Source of the DNA: Urbifossiella sp043733485
GTDB taxonomy: Bacteria; Planctomycetota; Planctomycetia; Gemmatales; Gemmataceae
DNA length: 64,000 bases
Assembly (NCBI GenBank): GCA_043733485.1
Contig: JAYTGN010000107.1
Coordinates: 7,972-71,971, forward strand
Reading direction: 5' to 3'
The notes beneath the pieces are model-generated. The model ran no database searches. It was not told the origin of the DNA and was given only the letters and a program-made list of their open reading frames with translations. Each line of letters opens with the position of its first letter. Position 1 is the stretch's first letter. This document shows positions 16,933 through 25,248 of this stretch, in pieces. Both the position numbers and the translations under genes were made by a program.

Positions 16933-18243
16933 TCACTTCTTGCCGAATTCGATGGCCTTGACGAGCGCCAGATCGCGCGAACCGAGCACTTTGATTTTCT
17001 CGGGCTTCATCGCGAAGGTGATCGCCACCTGATCGCCCTGCGGCCCGGCGAGCATGTGGAAGCCCTGCACGGCGGGTTGATCCTCCATCTTTCCCTCGGC
17101 CGCGAGCCGGTAGAGCCAGCGGCCGCCCTCGAGCGGAATCTCGCCTTCCTCCAGAACTCGCGTCGGCACCCAACCGGGCGAATCACCGACCGCCTTCTTG
17201 AACTCTTCGACCGTCGCATGCTTGCCGGGTTCGGCCTTCTTCCATGCGGTGATCGTGCCCTGGGAAACGAGTTCGCCCCGGTCCAAGAGTCGCATCACGA
17301 GGTGGTCGTCGGTCTGCCCCGTGATGTGCCACTCGCGCGGATACGCGAACTGGTAGCGACCCTTCGCATCGGCAAACTTCAAGTAAGTTGCCGAGAGCGG
17401 CGGGTCGCCCATCGGCACGCCGGCGAGTACGGACTCGCCGAGTTCCTTCGGCGTCTCGGCCAGCACCTCGCGCTTGAGCACCACCGTTGCTTCGAGCTTG
17501 GACGCGGGGTTCGCCGGTCCTTGTTCGCGCTCGTCCGATTGCTTCCACACCACTTCGATCACGCGGCTCGTCGCCACGTGAAACTTGCCCATCGCATTCA
17601 CGGTGAGGGCCACCTTCGCGCCGTTCTCAATCCCTTCGGCCGTACCTGTGATGCTGAACGCCGCGATTCCGTCTTTCACTTCCACGAGTTTGCCGGTGAG
17701 CGCGTTCTTCACGAGGCCATCGAAGAGGCACGCGGTCTGGGTCGCTTCGTTTCGCACGGCCCAGGTATCGCCGGCGTTCACGACCTTGCCCGGAAGCAGA
17801 CCCGCGAGGCAGTGGGGGTCGAAGTGCTCGGAAACGAGATCGAGTTCTTCGCGCGTGACCGGTCCGGCGGGGCAGAAGCAGAACAACCCATCGGCGGTTC
17901 GCGCCGCGACGAACAGCCTGCGATCCGCGGGGAGCGCGTGATCGTCCTTGTCGCTGCCGACTACGGCGGAGGCCGCGGCTTCTTCGAAGTGCCGCGCCGA
18001 CCGCAGCGGCATGCCCTCCGCGACGGCTAGCGTTTTCTCGAAGAACTTGTGGCGGGCCTTCGCATCGAGCTTGATCTCGAGTTTCTTCCCGTCCTGATTC
18101 ACGATGAGGTTGCCGGTCACGTTCAGTTCCACGACGAAGCGCGAAACGTCCCCCGCCTTCGGCGATTCGGTCAGGTTCACGGTTTGAGCGAGGACGTGTG
18201 AAGCGGATGCGAGCGCGAGAACCGCGGGCAGGATGAAGCGCAT
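16933..18243 (-). CDS. Exported protein of unknown function
   Basis: 436 residues from ATG 18243, chosen because a classical signal peptide follows (MRFILPAVLALASASHVLA) and GGA lies upstream; the frame extends to 18387 without protein-like character. The mature chain is beta-rich: an N-terminal domain resembling planctomycete proteins that record a resistance or conversion measure (RFVVELNVTGNLIVNQDGKK) and a C-terminal domain (about 300-436, PREWHITGQTDDHLVMRLLD) of the PsbP/mog1-like type. No catalytic motif is seen. It is divergent from the DUF1571 lipoprotein gene. Confidence 0.75.
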   Translation of the reverse strand: MRFILPAVLALASASHVLAQTVNLTESPKAGDVSRFVVELNVTGNLIVNQDGKKLEIKLDAKARHKFFEKTLAVAEGMPLRSARHFEEAAASAVVGSDKDDHALPADRRLFVAARTADGLFCFCPAGPVTREELDLVSEHFDPHCLAGLLPGKVVNAGDTWAVRNEATQTACLFDGLVKNALTGKLVEVKDGIAAFSITGTAEGIENGAKVALTVNAMGKFHVATSRVIEVVWKQSDEREQGPANPASKLEATVVLKREVLAETPKELGESVLAGVPMGDPPLSATYLKFADAKGRYQFAYPREWHITGQTDDHLVMRLLDRGELVSQGTITAWKKAEPGKHATVEEFKKAVGDSPGWVPTRVLEEGEIPLEGGRWLYRLAAEGKMEDQPAVQGFHMLAGPQGDQVAITFAMKPEKIKVLGSRDLALVKAIEFGKK

Positions 18244-18440
18244 GGGTAGTTCCACACCAGGAGGGGTACTCGGCCATACTGAGGAGTGCCTTCGGAGGTC
18301 AAGGTCATCACCTTTCTCGAATTTGCCGATGGACAGGGTCTGTAACCGGGCTTGCCGTGCTTGCCGAGCTCCGCTATCGTCCGCCATGTGCGGGCGCGGT
18401 TGCGCCCGGGATCCGATTCACACGCACGGACGCCGCGACC

Positions 18441-19544
18441 ATGACCCGTCGCTTCGCGCTACTCGCTCTCGCGTTCCTGCTCGTCGGTTGCGAACGCTAC
18501 CGTTCGCGGGCGCAGGGTCCATTTCCAAGGCATTCGAGCCCGAGTTCGGGCCTGAATCCGCCGAGCCGCATCCCGCTGGCGATGAACGGCCCCACGCCGC
18601 CGTTGCCGCCTGGCGCACGCGATGAGATGGCACTGGTTCCACCTCGGCCTCCTGAGCCCGGAGCACTCCCGAACGCCGTGGCACCGCCGCAACCTCCAAA
18701 GCCGCCGACGGTAGAAGAAGAACGAGTCGTTCCCGCAGGCGGAACGCTGCCACCGAGGAAGACGACTCCTCAACCCACTCAGCCGCAGCCGCCACCGCCA
18801 CCTGTCGCCGCGCAACCGACCGCACCAGCCGCCAACTTCGCGCCGCTCAAAAAGCTCGCACAAGGTGCTTCGGATAAGTTGAAGATGCTCGATAACTATG
18901 AGGCTCGCTTCACGCGCCGCGAGAACATGGACGGCAACGCCGGCCCCCTCGAAGAAGTGATCTTCCGCTATCGCCAAGAGCCGATGGCCGTGTACATGAA
19001 GAACGTGAGCGAGGCCGGCAAAGGCCGGGAAGTGCTGTACAACCCCAGCCAGTACGGCGACAAAATTCACGTGGTCGTCGGCGACGGAGACACGCGATTC
19101 TTAAAGGCGGGCAGCAAGGGGCCATCGCTCTCGCCCGACAACCCGCAGGTGCGATCGAAGAGCCGGCACAGCATCCGCGAGAGCGGTGTCGCGATCAGCG
19201 CCGGCCGATACGTGGCAGTCGTGGCCAAGATCGAAGCGGGGAAGATGCCGGCCGACGTGCTGAAATATGCGGGAGCCTTGAAGCGCGAAGAATTCGGCGA
19301 CTACCCCCTCGAAGGAGTCGAGCAGACTCTCCGTAAGGGAGACGAAGAAATGGTTCCGGGCGGCGGCAAGCGGCACTGGTTCTTCGACGCCAAGCCCGAG
19401 TCGCCGAGCTACGGCCTGCCCGTGCTGGTGATCCTCTACGACGCCGCCGGCAAGGAACTCGAATACTACCGCTACACGCAGTTCAAGATTCCCGGCAACC
19501 TCACCAACGCGGACTTCGACCCGGCCAAACTCGGGAAGAAGTAA
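18441..19544 (+). CDS. DUF1571-family lipoprotein
   Basis: 367 residues from ATG 18441. The lipoprotein signal ends LAFLLVGC (Cys18). A Pro-rich, disordered region (about 20-145) precedes the DUF1571 domain: LKMLDNYEARFTRRENMDG, then FRYRQEPMAVYMKN, and GREVLYNP. DUF1571 proteins are mostly planctomycete, anchored outside the inner membrane, and resemble LolA/LppX-type lipid carriers; their ligand is unknown. No operon partner is obvious. Confidence 0.82.
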   Translation: MTRRFALLALAFLLVGCERYRSRAQGPFPRHSSPSSGLNPPSRIPLAMNGPTPPLPPGARDEMALVPPRPPEPGALPNAVAPPQPPKPPTVEEERVVPAGGTLPPRKTTPQPTQPQPPPPPVAAQPTAPAANFAPLKKLAQGASDKLKMLDNYEARFTRRENMDGNAGPLEEVIFRYRQEPMAVYMKNVSEAGKGREVLYNPSQYGDKIHVVVGDGDTRFLKAGSKGPSLSPDNPQVRSKSRHSIRESGVAISAGRYVAVVAKIEAGKMPADVLKYAGALKREEFGDYPLEGVEQTLRKGDEEMVPGGGKRHWFFDAKPESPSYGLPVLVILYDAAGKELEYYRYTQFKIPGNLTNADFDPAKLGKK

Positions 19545-19602
19545 TTCACCACGGTCCGGATTACTCACCACGGAATAACAATTCCTTCGCGGTGGCGTCA
19601 CT

Positions 19603-20361
19603 GTGACTCGCAAACTGACATCCGCACTCGGTCTGATTCTCGGCATCGCCGGGTTCGTGGCATTCATCGGTATCGGCGTCGGAGTTTGGATTGGAAAGCG
19701 CGAAGCGGATCGCCAACTCGCCTCGAACGTCGAAAAAGCCCATCGCGCCGGCGACATTGCTTCCAACGTCGTCACGCTGGTCCGGCAAATCATTTCCCGC
19801 GCCAAGGAATCCCTGGCCGCAGCGCGAGCGGAATCGCTTTTACCTCCGGGCGACGAACAAGATCCATTCGTGCGCCTGGCCGTGTGGAAGGCGAAGCGCG
19901 AACTGCCCGGACAGGTGGATAAAGCCCGCGACGCCGTGAGCATGGCCTCCGATGCCGTGGTCGTGGCCGGGGCCGTTTTGGATGTCTTCGACGAGCGCAA
20001 GCCGGACGAAGTCGTACTCGGAGTGAAGCAACAGGACCTGAAAGCCGCGCGAACGCAACTCGACTCCGCTTCCTCGGAACTGAGGAACGCACGCGGCATC
20101 CTCGGGCTTCAGATTCCCGGCGCGACGGCCGAACAACTCAATCAGGTGGATCGGGCACTGGCCACCGCAACCGATGTGACGAATCAGGTGGATCGGGCGG
20201 TGACCGAGGCGCGGAACAAGGTGGACGAACTCCGCAACAAGGCCGAGAAGTGGTCGCTGAGGGCGGCGATCGGAACGACGTGCCTCGCGGCACTGGCCGC
20301 GCTCGGACAAGTGTTTTTAGTCCGCGCGTGTTGGCGCGGGCTGGCTCGGAAGCCCGCGTGA
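19603..20361 (+). CDS. Membrane protein with coiled-coil loop
   Basis: 252 residues from a GTG start. A transmembrane helix (about 7-29, LGLILGIAGFVAFIGIGVGV) and a second near the C-terminus (about 222-244) bracket a long charged helical region rich in AEQLNQVDRALATATDV-type heptads, likely a coiled coil. No enzymatic motif. Such proteins may span or scaffold the envelope, but nothing here defines its role. Upstream DNA (19545-19580) holds two CACCACGG fragments similar to the intergenic repeats. Confidence 0.75.
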   Translation: MTRKLTSALGLILGIAGFVAFIGIGVGVWIGKREADRQLASNVEKAHRAGDIASNVVTLVRQIISRAKESLAAARAESLLPPGDEQDPFVRLAVWKAKRELPGQVDKARDAVSMASDAVVVAGAVLDVFDERKPDEVVLGVKQQDLKAARTQLDSASSELRNARGILGLQIPGATAEQLNQVDRALATATDVTNQVDRAVTEARNKVDELRNKAEKWSLRAAIGTTCLAALAALGQVFLVRACWRGLARKPA

Positions 20362-20433
20362 GCGCTTCACCCCACCTCGTGCCGGAATCAATTTTGTGAG
20401 ACGGTCTCGACGCAAGATTCGTATGATTTCTCG

Positions 20434-20943
20434 GTGAAACGTAACAGTGCCACTCGGATACCTTCGTCTCGCACCTTCTTCGTACTCGCCTGCGGGTTCG
20501 CTGTCGCCTTACTGGGTTCGGAGCGGGCGTTCGCGCACGATCTGCGGGCCAAGGTGAGCCCGGACTCGAATCCGATTCGGGTCGAAGCCTGGTTCGACGA
20601 CGACGAGCCAGCAGCCGAGGCCCGCGTCGTCGTGAACGATACCGAAGGGCGTACGATCGCTTCCGGAGTGCTCGACGAAAAGGGAGTGTGGAGTTTCCCA
20701 AAGCCCAGTCCGGGGTCGTACCTGATCGTGGTCGAATTGGCCGGACACCGCGACCGCATTCGGCTCGAGATTCCGGAAGCCGCTGCTCCGGAGGTCGCCG
20801 AAACGTGGCGGCTCGACAAGAATCTCGGGCTCGTCATCGGGCTCGGCCTGCTCCTCGGTGGAAGCCTGTCGTTTGCCTGGCTTCGCCGGTCGCGCCGGCG
20901 CGGAGAAGTTGCACCGTCCGCCGCACCGCCTCCCGCGAGTTAG
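20434..20943 (+). CDS. Exported, membrane-anchored beta-sandwich protein
   Basis: 169 residues from a GTG start. A signal peptide (cleavage after ERAFAHD region), then a carboxypeptidase-regulatory-like beta-sandwich (about 37-115; RVVVNDTEGRTIASGVLDEK, PGSYLIVVELAGH), and a C-terminal transmembrane helix (NLGLVIGLGLLLGGSLSFAW) with a basic tail. HDLRAKV after the signal resembles proteins linked to nickel/cobalt transport, but no transport genes are near. Its last 110 bases overlap the end of the opposite-strand gene. Confidence 0.75.
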   Translation: MKRNSATRIPSSRTFFVLACGFAVALLGSERAFAHDLRAKVSPDSNPIRVEAWFDDDEPAAEARVVVNDTEGRTIASGVLDEKGVWSFPKPSPGSYLIVVELAGHRDRIRLEIPEAAAPEVAETWRLDKNLGLVIGLGLLLGGSLSFAWLRRSRRRGEVAPSAAPPPAS

Positions 20944-21232
20944 CCGACGCGAGTTCCGCGATCTCGCGCGGGCACTTCCTCTGATACAGCACGCAGCACA
21001 TCATCGCGATGCTGAGATTTTCATCCGGTTCGCATTCCACCAAACGAACGAGTGCCCGGCATTCGTCCGCGGTCAGGGGTGCCCGCTCCTCGCAGAAGTC
21101 GCGGAAGGCCAACCACCGCCAGTGCCGTGCCGACTTTGCGGGATCTTTCACCGCGTACGCCTCGAACTCCGGGATGGTGGCGCATGTGACGACACCGGAT
21201 TCGATCCAATCCGGGGTGAAGCCGAGGTCCAT
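20834..21232 (-). CDS. Small protein of unknown function
   Basis: 132 residues. ATG 21232 lies two bases after the GNAT stop codon, so translation is probably coupled. It is helical, with Cys- and Trp-rich segments (SARHWRWLAFRDFCEER) and a region CEPDENLSIAMMCCVLYQR; the last 25 residues (RAGATGEARQTT ...) look non-conserved and are antisense to the neighbouring gene. No family recognised. Confidence 0.65.
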   Translation of the reverse strand: MDLGFTPDWIESGVVTCATIPEFEAYAVKDPAKSARHWRWLAFRDFCEERAPLTADECRALVRLVECEPDENLSIAMMCCVLYQRKCPREIAELASANSREAVRRTVQLLRAGATGEARQTTGFHRGAGRAR

Positions 21233-21234
21233 CG

Positions 21235-21729
21235 TCAGGCCTCGGGTTTGGTGCGGATGTAACCGGGGCGGCCGGGCAGGGGGTAGAGCGCCATCATCAG
21301 GTAGTGTTCGTCCGCGAGCCCGAGTGCTTGGTACGTGGCCTGCGCTCGGGCGTTGTCCTTCTCGACGTAAAGCCGGATGCCGATAACGGCGGGATCGGAA
21401 GTGGCCTCGGCTTCGAGGTGCCGATAGATCGCGGTGAAGACACCCTGCCGCCTCGCATCCTCGCGAACGTAGACGCTCTGAATCCACCAGTACCACCCGT
21501 TGCGCCAGTCGCTCCATTCGTAAGTGATCGCGGTCATTCCGATGCTTTCGCCCGCGCGCTCGGCCATCACGTAGAAGCCCTTGACGGGGTCGGTGAGCGC
21601 CGCGATCACGCCGCCGCGAACCACCGTTTCGTCCAGCACTTTCGCTTCGCTTTCCCAAGCGAGGGCCAGGTTGTACGTCACGATCGTTTCGACATCGGCG
21701 GATGTCGCACGGCGAATGGAGAAGGTCAT
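21235..21729 (-). CDS. GNAT-family N-acetyltransferase
   Basis: 164 residues with a GNAT fold: the start IRRATSADVETIVTYNLALA, the beta4-alpha3 acetyl-CoA site VYVREDARRQGVFTAIYRHL and the C-terminal YVEKDNARAQATYQALGL. Its ATG overlaps the TGA of the upstream RND pump gene (ATGA, 21726-21729), pointing to translational coupling with the efflux operon. The substrate is unknown; a drug or an amine is possible given the context. Confidence 0.92.
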   Translation of the reverse strand: MTFSIRRATSADVETIVTYNLALAWESEAKVLDETVVRGGVIAALTDPVKGFYVMAERAGESIGMTAITYEWSDWRNGWYWWIQSVYVREDARRQGVFTAIYRHLEAEATSDPAVIGIRLYVEKDNARAQATYQALGLADEHYLMMALYPLPGRPGYIRTKPEA

Positions 21730-24700
21730 GGGGCGTTCCAAGTCGAGTACCAGTCTTTGAGGCGTTGAACCGTCACGAAGAAGACCGGAGTGAGGAAGAT
21801 GCCGAAGGCCGTGACTCCGATCATACCGGCAAAGACCGCGGTGCCCAGGGCGTGCCGCATTTCCGCGCCGGCCCCCTCGGCAACCACGAGCGGTAGCACG
21901 CCGATGATGAACGCGACCGAGGTCATGATGATGGGGCGCAGCCGAACCTTGCACGCTTCGAGTGCCGCGGTGGTGCGGTCGGCCCCGGCCTCGCGGCGCT
22001 GCTTCGCGAACTCGACGATCAGAATCGCGTTCTTGCAGGCGAGGCCGACCAGCACGATGAACCCGACCTGCGTGAAGATGTTGATCTCGAGCCCGGCGGC
22101 GCGCACGCCGATCGTCGCGCTCAGCAGGCACATCGGCACCACGAGGATCACGGCCAACGGCAGCGCCCACGATTCGTACTGCGCCGCCAACACCAGGAAC
22201 ACGAGGACGACGGAGAGCAAGAATGCCGTCGTCGCGGTATCCTTGGTTTGAAGCTGAAGGAAGGCGAGTTCGGTCCACTCCGGGTGCATGTGCGGAGGCA
22301 GCGACTCTGCGGCCGCGCGTTCCATCGCACTGATGGCCTGGCCGGAACTCACGCCGGGCGCTCCCGTCGCATTCACGGTCAACGCGGGATAGAGATTGTA
22401 CCGCTGAATCATCACCGGCCCTTGAACTTCCTTGACGGAAAGGAAGACGCCCATCGGAACCATGGCGTTTGAAGCGTCGAGCGCTTTCGGGTTCTTCACG
22501 CGGATGTGCTTCAGGTCCGCGACGTGCTGGCGGAACTTCGAACTGGCTTGAACGTTCACCTGCCAGGTGCGGCCGAAGCGGTTGAAATCGTTCACGTAAA
22601 GCGAGCCGAAGTAGACTTGCAGCGCGTTGACGATCTCGCTCACGGGGATGCCCATGACCTGCGCCGCGAGGCGATTGATCTCGAGGAAGAGCCACGGCGT
22701 ATCGGCGCGGAAGCCGGTGAAGACATCGCGGAGTTCGGGTTCCTCGGAGGCTCGGCGCGTCAGGCTCCGGCCCGCGGCTTCCAGTTCGGCCGGCTCCGAA
22801 GCACCGGGGTCTTCGATCACCATCTTGAAGCCACCGGCCGTACCGAGGCCGTCCACCGGCGGGGCACCGAACACGTTCACCGTGGCACCCGGCAGTTCCT
22901 CGTTGAACGCAATCTGCAACTTCGCGGCAATCGCATCCGCGCTGCGATCCGAAGCCCGGCGAGCCGGAAAATCCTCGAGCATGACGTACAGCGTTCCGAA
23001 GTTCGGAGCGTTCGCGCTGAGGAGAATCGACTGCCCCGAGACCGAGACCGTGTGTTTAACGCCGGGCGTGCGGCGGGCAACTTCGTCCAGGTGGTTCATC
23101 TCGATCGCGGTCCGACCGAGCGAAGATGCGTCCGGCAACTGCACGTTCACGAGCAGGTAGCCTTTGTCTTGAGGCGGAATGAACCCGCTCGGCGTGGTCT
23201 TCATCGTGTAGTACGTGAGGTAAAGCAACCCGGCGTAAGCGAGCAACACGATGGCGGCGACCCGGAACGAAGCGCGCACGGTCTTGATGTACCCGAGGGT
23301 CAACGTCCCGAAGGCGACGTTGAAGCCGGCGAACGCCCAGCCGAGCGTGCGGTTCAGAACGATGCGAAGCACGTAGCCGCCGATGAAACCGGTCGGGATC
23401 GCAATGGCTGAGATCATCCACGGATGCGAGCGGAAGAACCAGAATGCGACTCCCGCTCCGAGAAGTGGAAACGCGATTCGCGGCAGCGGTTCGCGCGATT
23501 CGCCTTCGACTTTCGGCTTCAACAGCAAGGCGCAGAGAGCTGGGCTGAGCGTGAGTGAGTTGAACGCGGAGAGCAGCGTGCTGATTGCGATTGTGACGGC
23601 GAACTGACGGTAGAACTCGCCGATGATGCCGCCGATGAACACGCACGGCACGAACACGGCCGAGAGTACGAGCCCCACCGCGATCACAGGCCCGGCAACC
23701 TGATCCATCGCCAGCAGCGTCGCCTCGCGCGGCAACAAGCCTTCCTCAATGTGGTGCTGCACCGCTTCGACCACGACGATTGCGTCGTCCACGACGATGC
23801 CCACCGCGAGCACGAGGCCGAACAGCGTGAGGTTGTTCACGGTATACCCGAGCAGGGCCATGGCCGCGAAGGTGCCGAAGATGGCCACCGGAACGGCGGC
23901 CAGTGGAATGACCGCGGCTCGCCACGATTGCAGGAAGACGAGCATCACCAGCGCCACCAATACCACGGCGTAAATCAGCGTGAGGTAGACCTCGTTGATC
24001 GATTCGTCGATGAACGGTGTCGTGTCGTACACGATTGCGTAGTCGAGGCCGTCGGGGAACCGCTGCTTGAGTTCCTCCATTTTGTCTTTCACGGCGCGGG
24101 CCGTATCGAGGGCGTTGGTTCCGGGAAGCTGATAAACGGAAAGTGCGACGGAAGCCTTGCCGTCCAGCGTGCAGATTTGGTCGTAGCTCAAGGCACCGAG
24201 TTCGGACTCGGCCACATCGCGCATGCGAACGATGCGCCCCTCGGCATCCGCTTTCAGAATCATGTCCGAGAACTGTTCGGGGATGGCGAGGCGGCCGAGC
24301 GTGTTGATCGTGTACTGAAACGATTGCCCCGTCGGAGCCGGCGGCTGACCGACCTGCCCCGCGGCCACTTGTGTGTTCTGCTGCTGGACGGCACGCACCA
24401 CGTCTTCGGCGGAGAGCCCCTTCGCGGCGAGCTTGTTCGGGTCGAGCCAGAGCCTCATCGAATAATCGCGCTGGCCGAGATACGTGATGTCGCCGACGCC
24501 GGGCAATCGCGAGAGTTCGTCGCGGAGCCGGATCGTGGCGTAGTTGCTCAGATAGAGCATCACGGCTTGCTGCCGGGCCTCGATGGCATCGCGTTCCTTG
24601 CGGCTCGCGGTTGCCGCAGGATCGGGAATCGTTTCCGTGGAATAGAGGTTCACAATCATCAACTGGCTCGGCGATTTCTTCTTGACGAGCACGCCACGAC

Positions 24701-25073
24701 GCGACACCTCGGACGGCAATTTCGGCGCGGCGAGGTTCACGCGATTCTGCACGAGAACCTGAGCGATGTTGAGGTCGACGCCCGGCTTGAACGTGACCGT
24801 CAGCGTGTACGTGCCGTCGTTCGCGCACGTGGACGACATGTACATCATGTCTTCGACGCCGTTGACCTGCTCTTCGATCGGCGACGCGACCGTATCCGCG
24901 ACGATGCGGGCATTCGCACCCGTATACACGGCGGAGACTTCGACTGTCGGCGGCGTGATGTTTGGATATTGGGCGACCGGCAGCGACGAAAGCGCGACGA
25001 ACCCGGAGAGCATCACCAGCACCGAGAGTACGGTGGCGAAGATCGGCCGATCGATGAAGAAGCGTGTGAACAT
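21726..25073 (-). CDS. RND efflux transporter, HAE1 family (second copy)
   Basis: 1115 residues, close to AcrB/MexB (about 1050). It opens RFFIDRPIFATVLSVLVMLS, the classic HAE1 N-terminus, and keeps NGVEDMMYMSS, the TM4 proton-relay pair in LAVGIVVDDAIVVVE, and the C-terminal AKNAILIVE-type helix as CKNAILIVEFAKQ. Twelve membrane helices with two large periplasmic loops are expected. It pumps hydrophobic or amphiphilic compounds with the adaptor and an outer-membrane channel, which is not in this window. It follows the first pump by 175 nt containing an inverted-repeat element. About 60 additional residues lie in the segment before TM7 compared with AcrB. Confidence 0.95.
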   Translation of the reverse strand: MFTRFFIDRPIFATVLSVLVMLSGFVALSSLPVAQYPNITPPTVEVSAVYTGANARIVADTVASPIEEQVNGVEDMMYMSSTCANDGTYTLTVTFKPGVDLNIAQVLVQNRVNLAAPKLPSEVSRRGVLVKKKSPSQLMIVNLYSTETIPDPAATASRKERDAIEARQQAVMLYLSNYATIRLRDELSRLPGVGDITYLGQRDYSMRLWLDPNKLAAKGLSAEDVVRAVQQQNTQVAAGQVGQPPAPTGQSFQYTINTLGRLAIPEQFSDMILKADAEGRIVRMRDVAESELGALSYDQICTLDGKASVALSVYQLPGTNALDTARAVKDKMEELKQRFPDGLDYAIVYDTTPFIDESINEVYLTLIYAVVLVALVMLVFLQSWRAAVIPLAAVPVAIFGTFAAMALLGYTVNNLTLFGLVLAVGIVVDDAIVVVEAVQHHIEEGLLPREATLLAMDQVAGPVIAVGLVLSAVFVPCVFIGGIIGEFYRQFAVTIAISTLLSAFNSLTLSPALCALLLKPKVEGESREPLPRIAFPLLGAGVAFWFFRSHPWMISAIAIPTGFIGGYVLRIVLNRTLGWAFAGFNVAFGTLTLGYIKTVRASFRVAAIVLLAYAGLLYLTYYTMKTTPSGFIPPQDKGYLLVNVQLPDASSLGRTAIEMNHLDEVARRTPGVKHTVSVSGQSILLSANAPNFGTLYVMLEDFPARRASDRSADAIAAKLQIAFNEELPGATVNVFGAPPVDGLGTAGGFKMVIEDPGASEPAELEAAGRSLTRRASEEPELRDVFTGFRADTPWLFLEINRLAAQVMGIPVSEIVNALQVYFGSLYVNDFNRFGRTWQVNVQASSKFRQHVADLKHIRVKNPKALDASNAMVPMGVFLSVKEVQGPVMIQRYNLYPALTVNATGAPGVSSGQAISAMERAAAESLPPHMHPEWTELAFLQLQTKDTATTAFLLSVVLVFLVLAAQYESWALPLAVILVVPMCLLSATIGVRAAGLEINIFTQVGFIVLVGLACKNAILIVEFAKQRREAGADRTTAALEACKVRLRPIIMTSVAFIIGVLPLVVAEGAGAEMRHALGTAVFAGMIGVTAFGIFLTPVFFVTVQRLKDWYSTWNAP

Positions 25074-25081
25074 GAAGAATT

Positions 25082-25239
25082 AACCACAGAGGCACAGAGA
25101 CACAGAGAAAAAAAGGAGACTGAGACAGCATTACAGGATCAATTCGGATTCAATCACGATCATGCCCTCCCTTAGGTGCCGTCTATTTCTCAGGTGTACT
25201 CGGAATTGTTCTTCTCTGTGTCTCTGTGCCTCTGTGGTT
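25082..25239. repeat. Perfect 28-nt inverted repeat element between two pump genes
   Basis: Left arm 25082-25109 (starts AACCACAGAGGCACAGAGAC) and right arm 25212-25239 are exact reverse complements over 28 nt, with a 102-nt spacer. Each arm is built of 8-9-nt CACAGAG units, the same plan as the CCACGGAA element at 3311-3435 but a different unit sequence. The element lies inside the efflux operon. Confidence 0.9.
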
Positions 25240-25248
25240 CGTTCTGAA

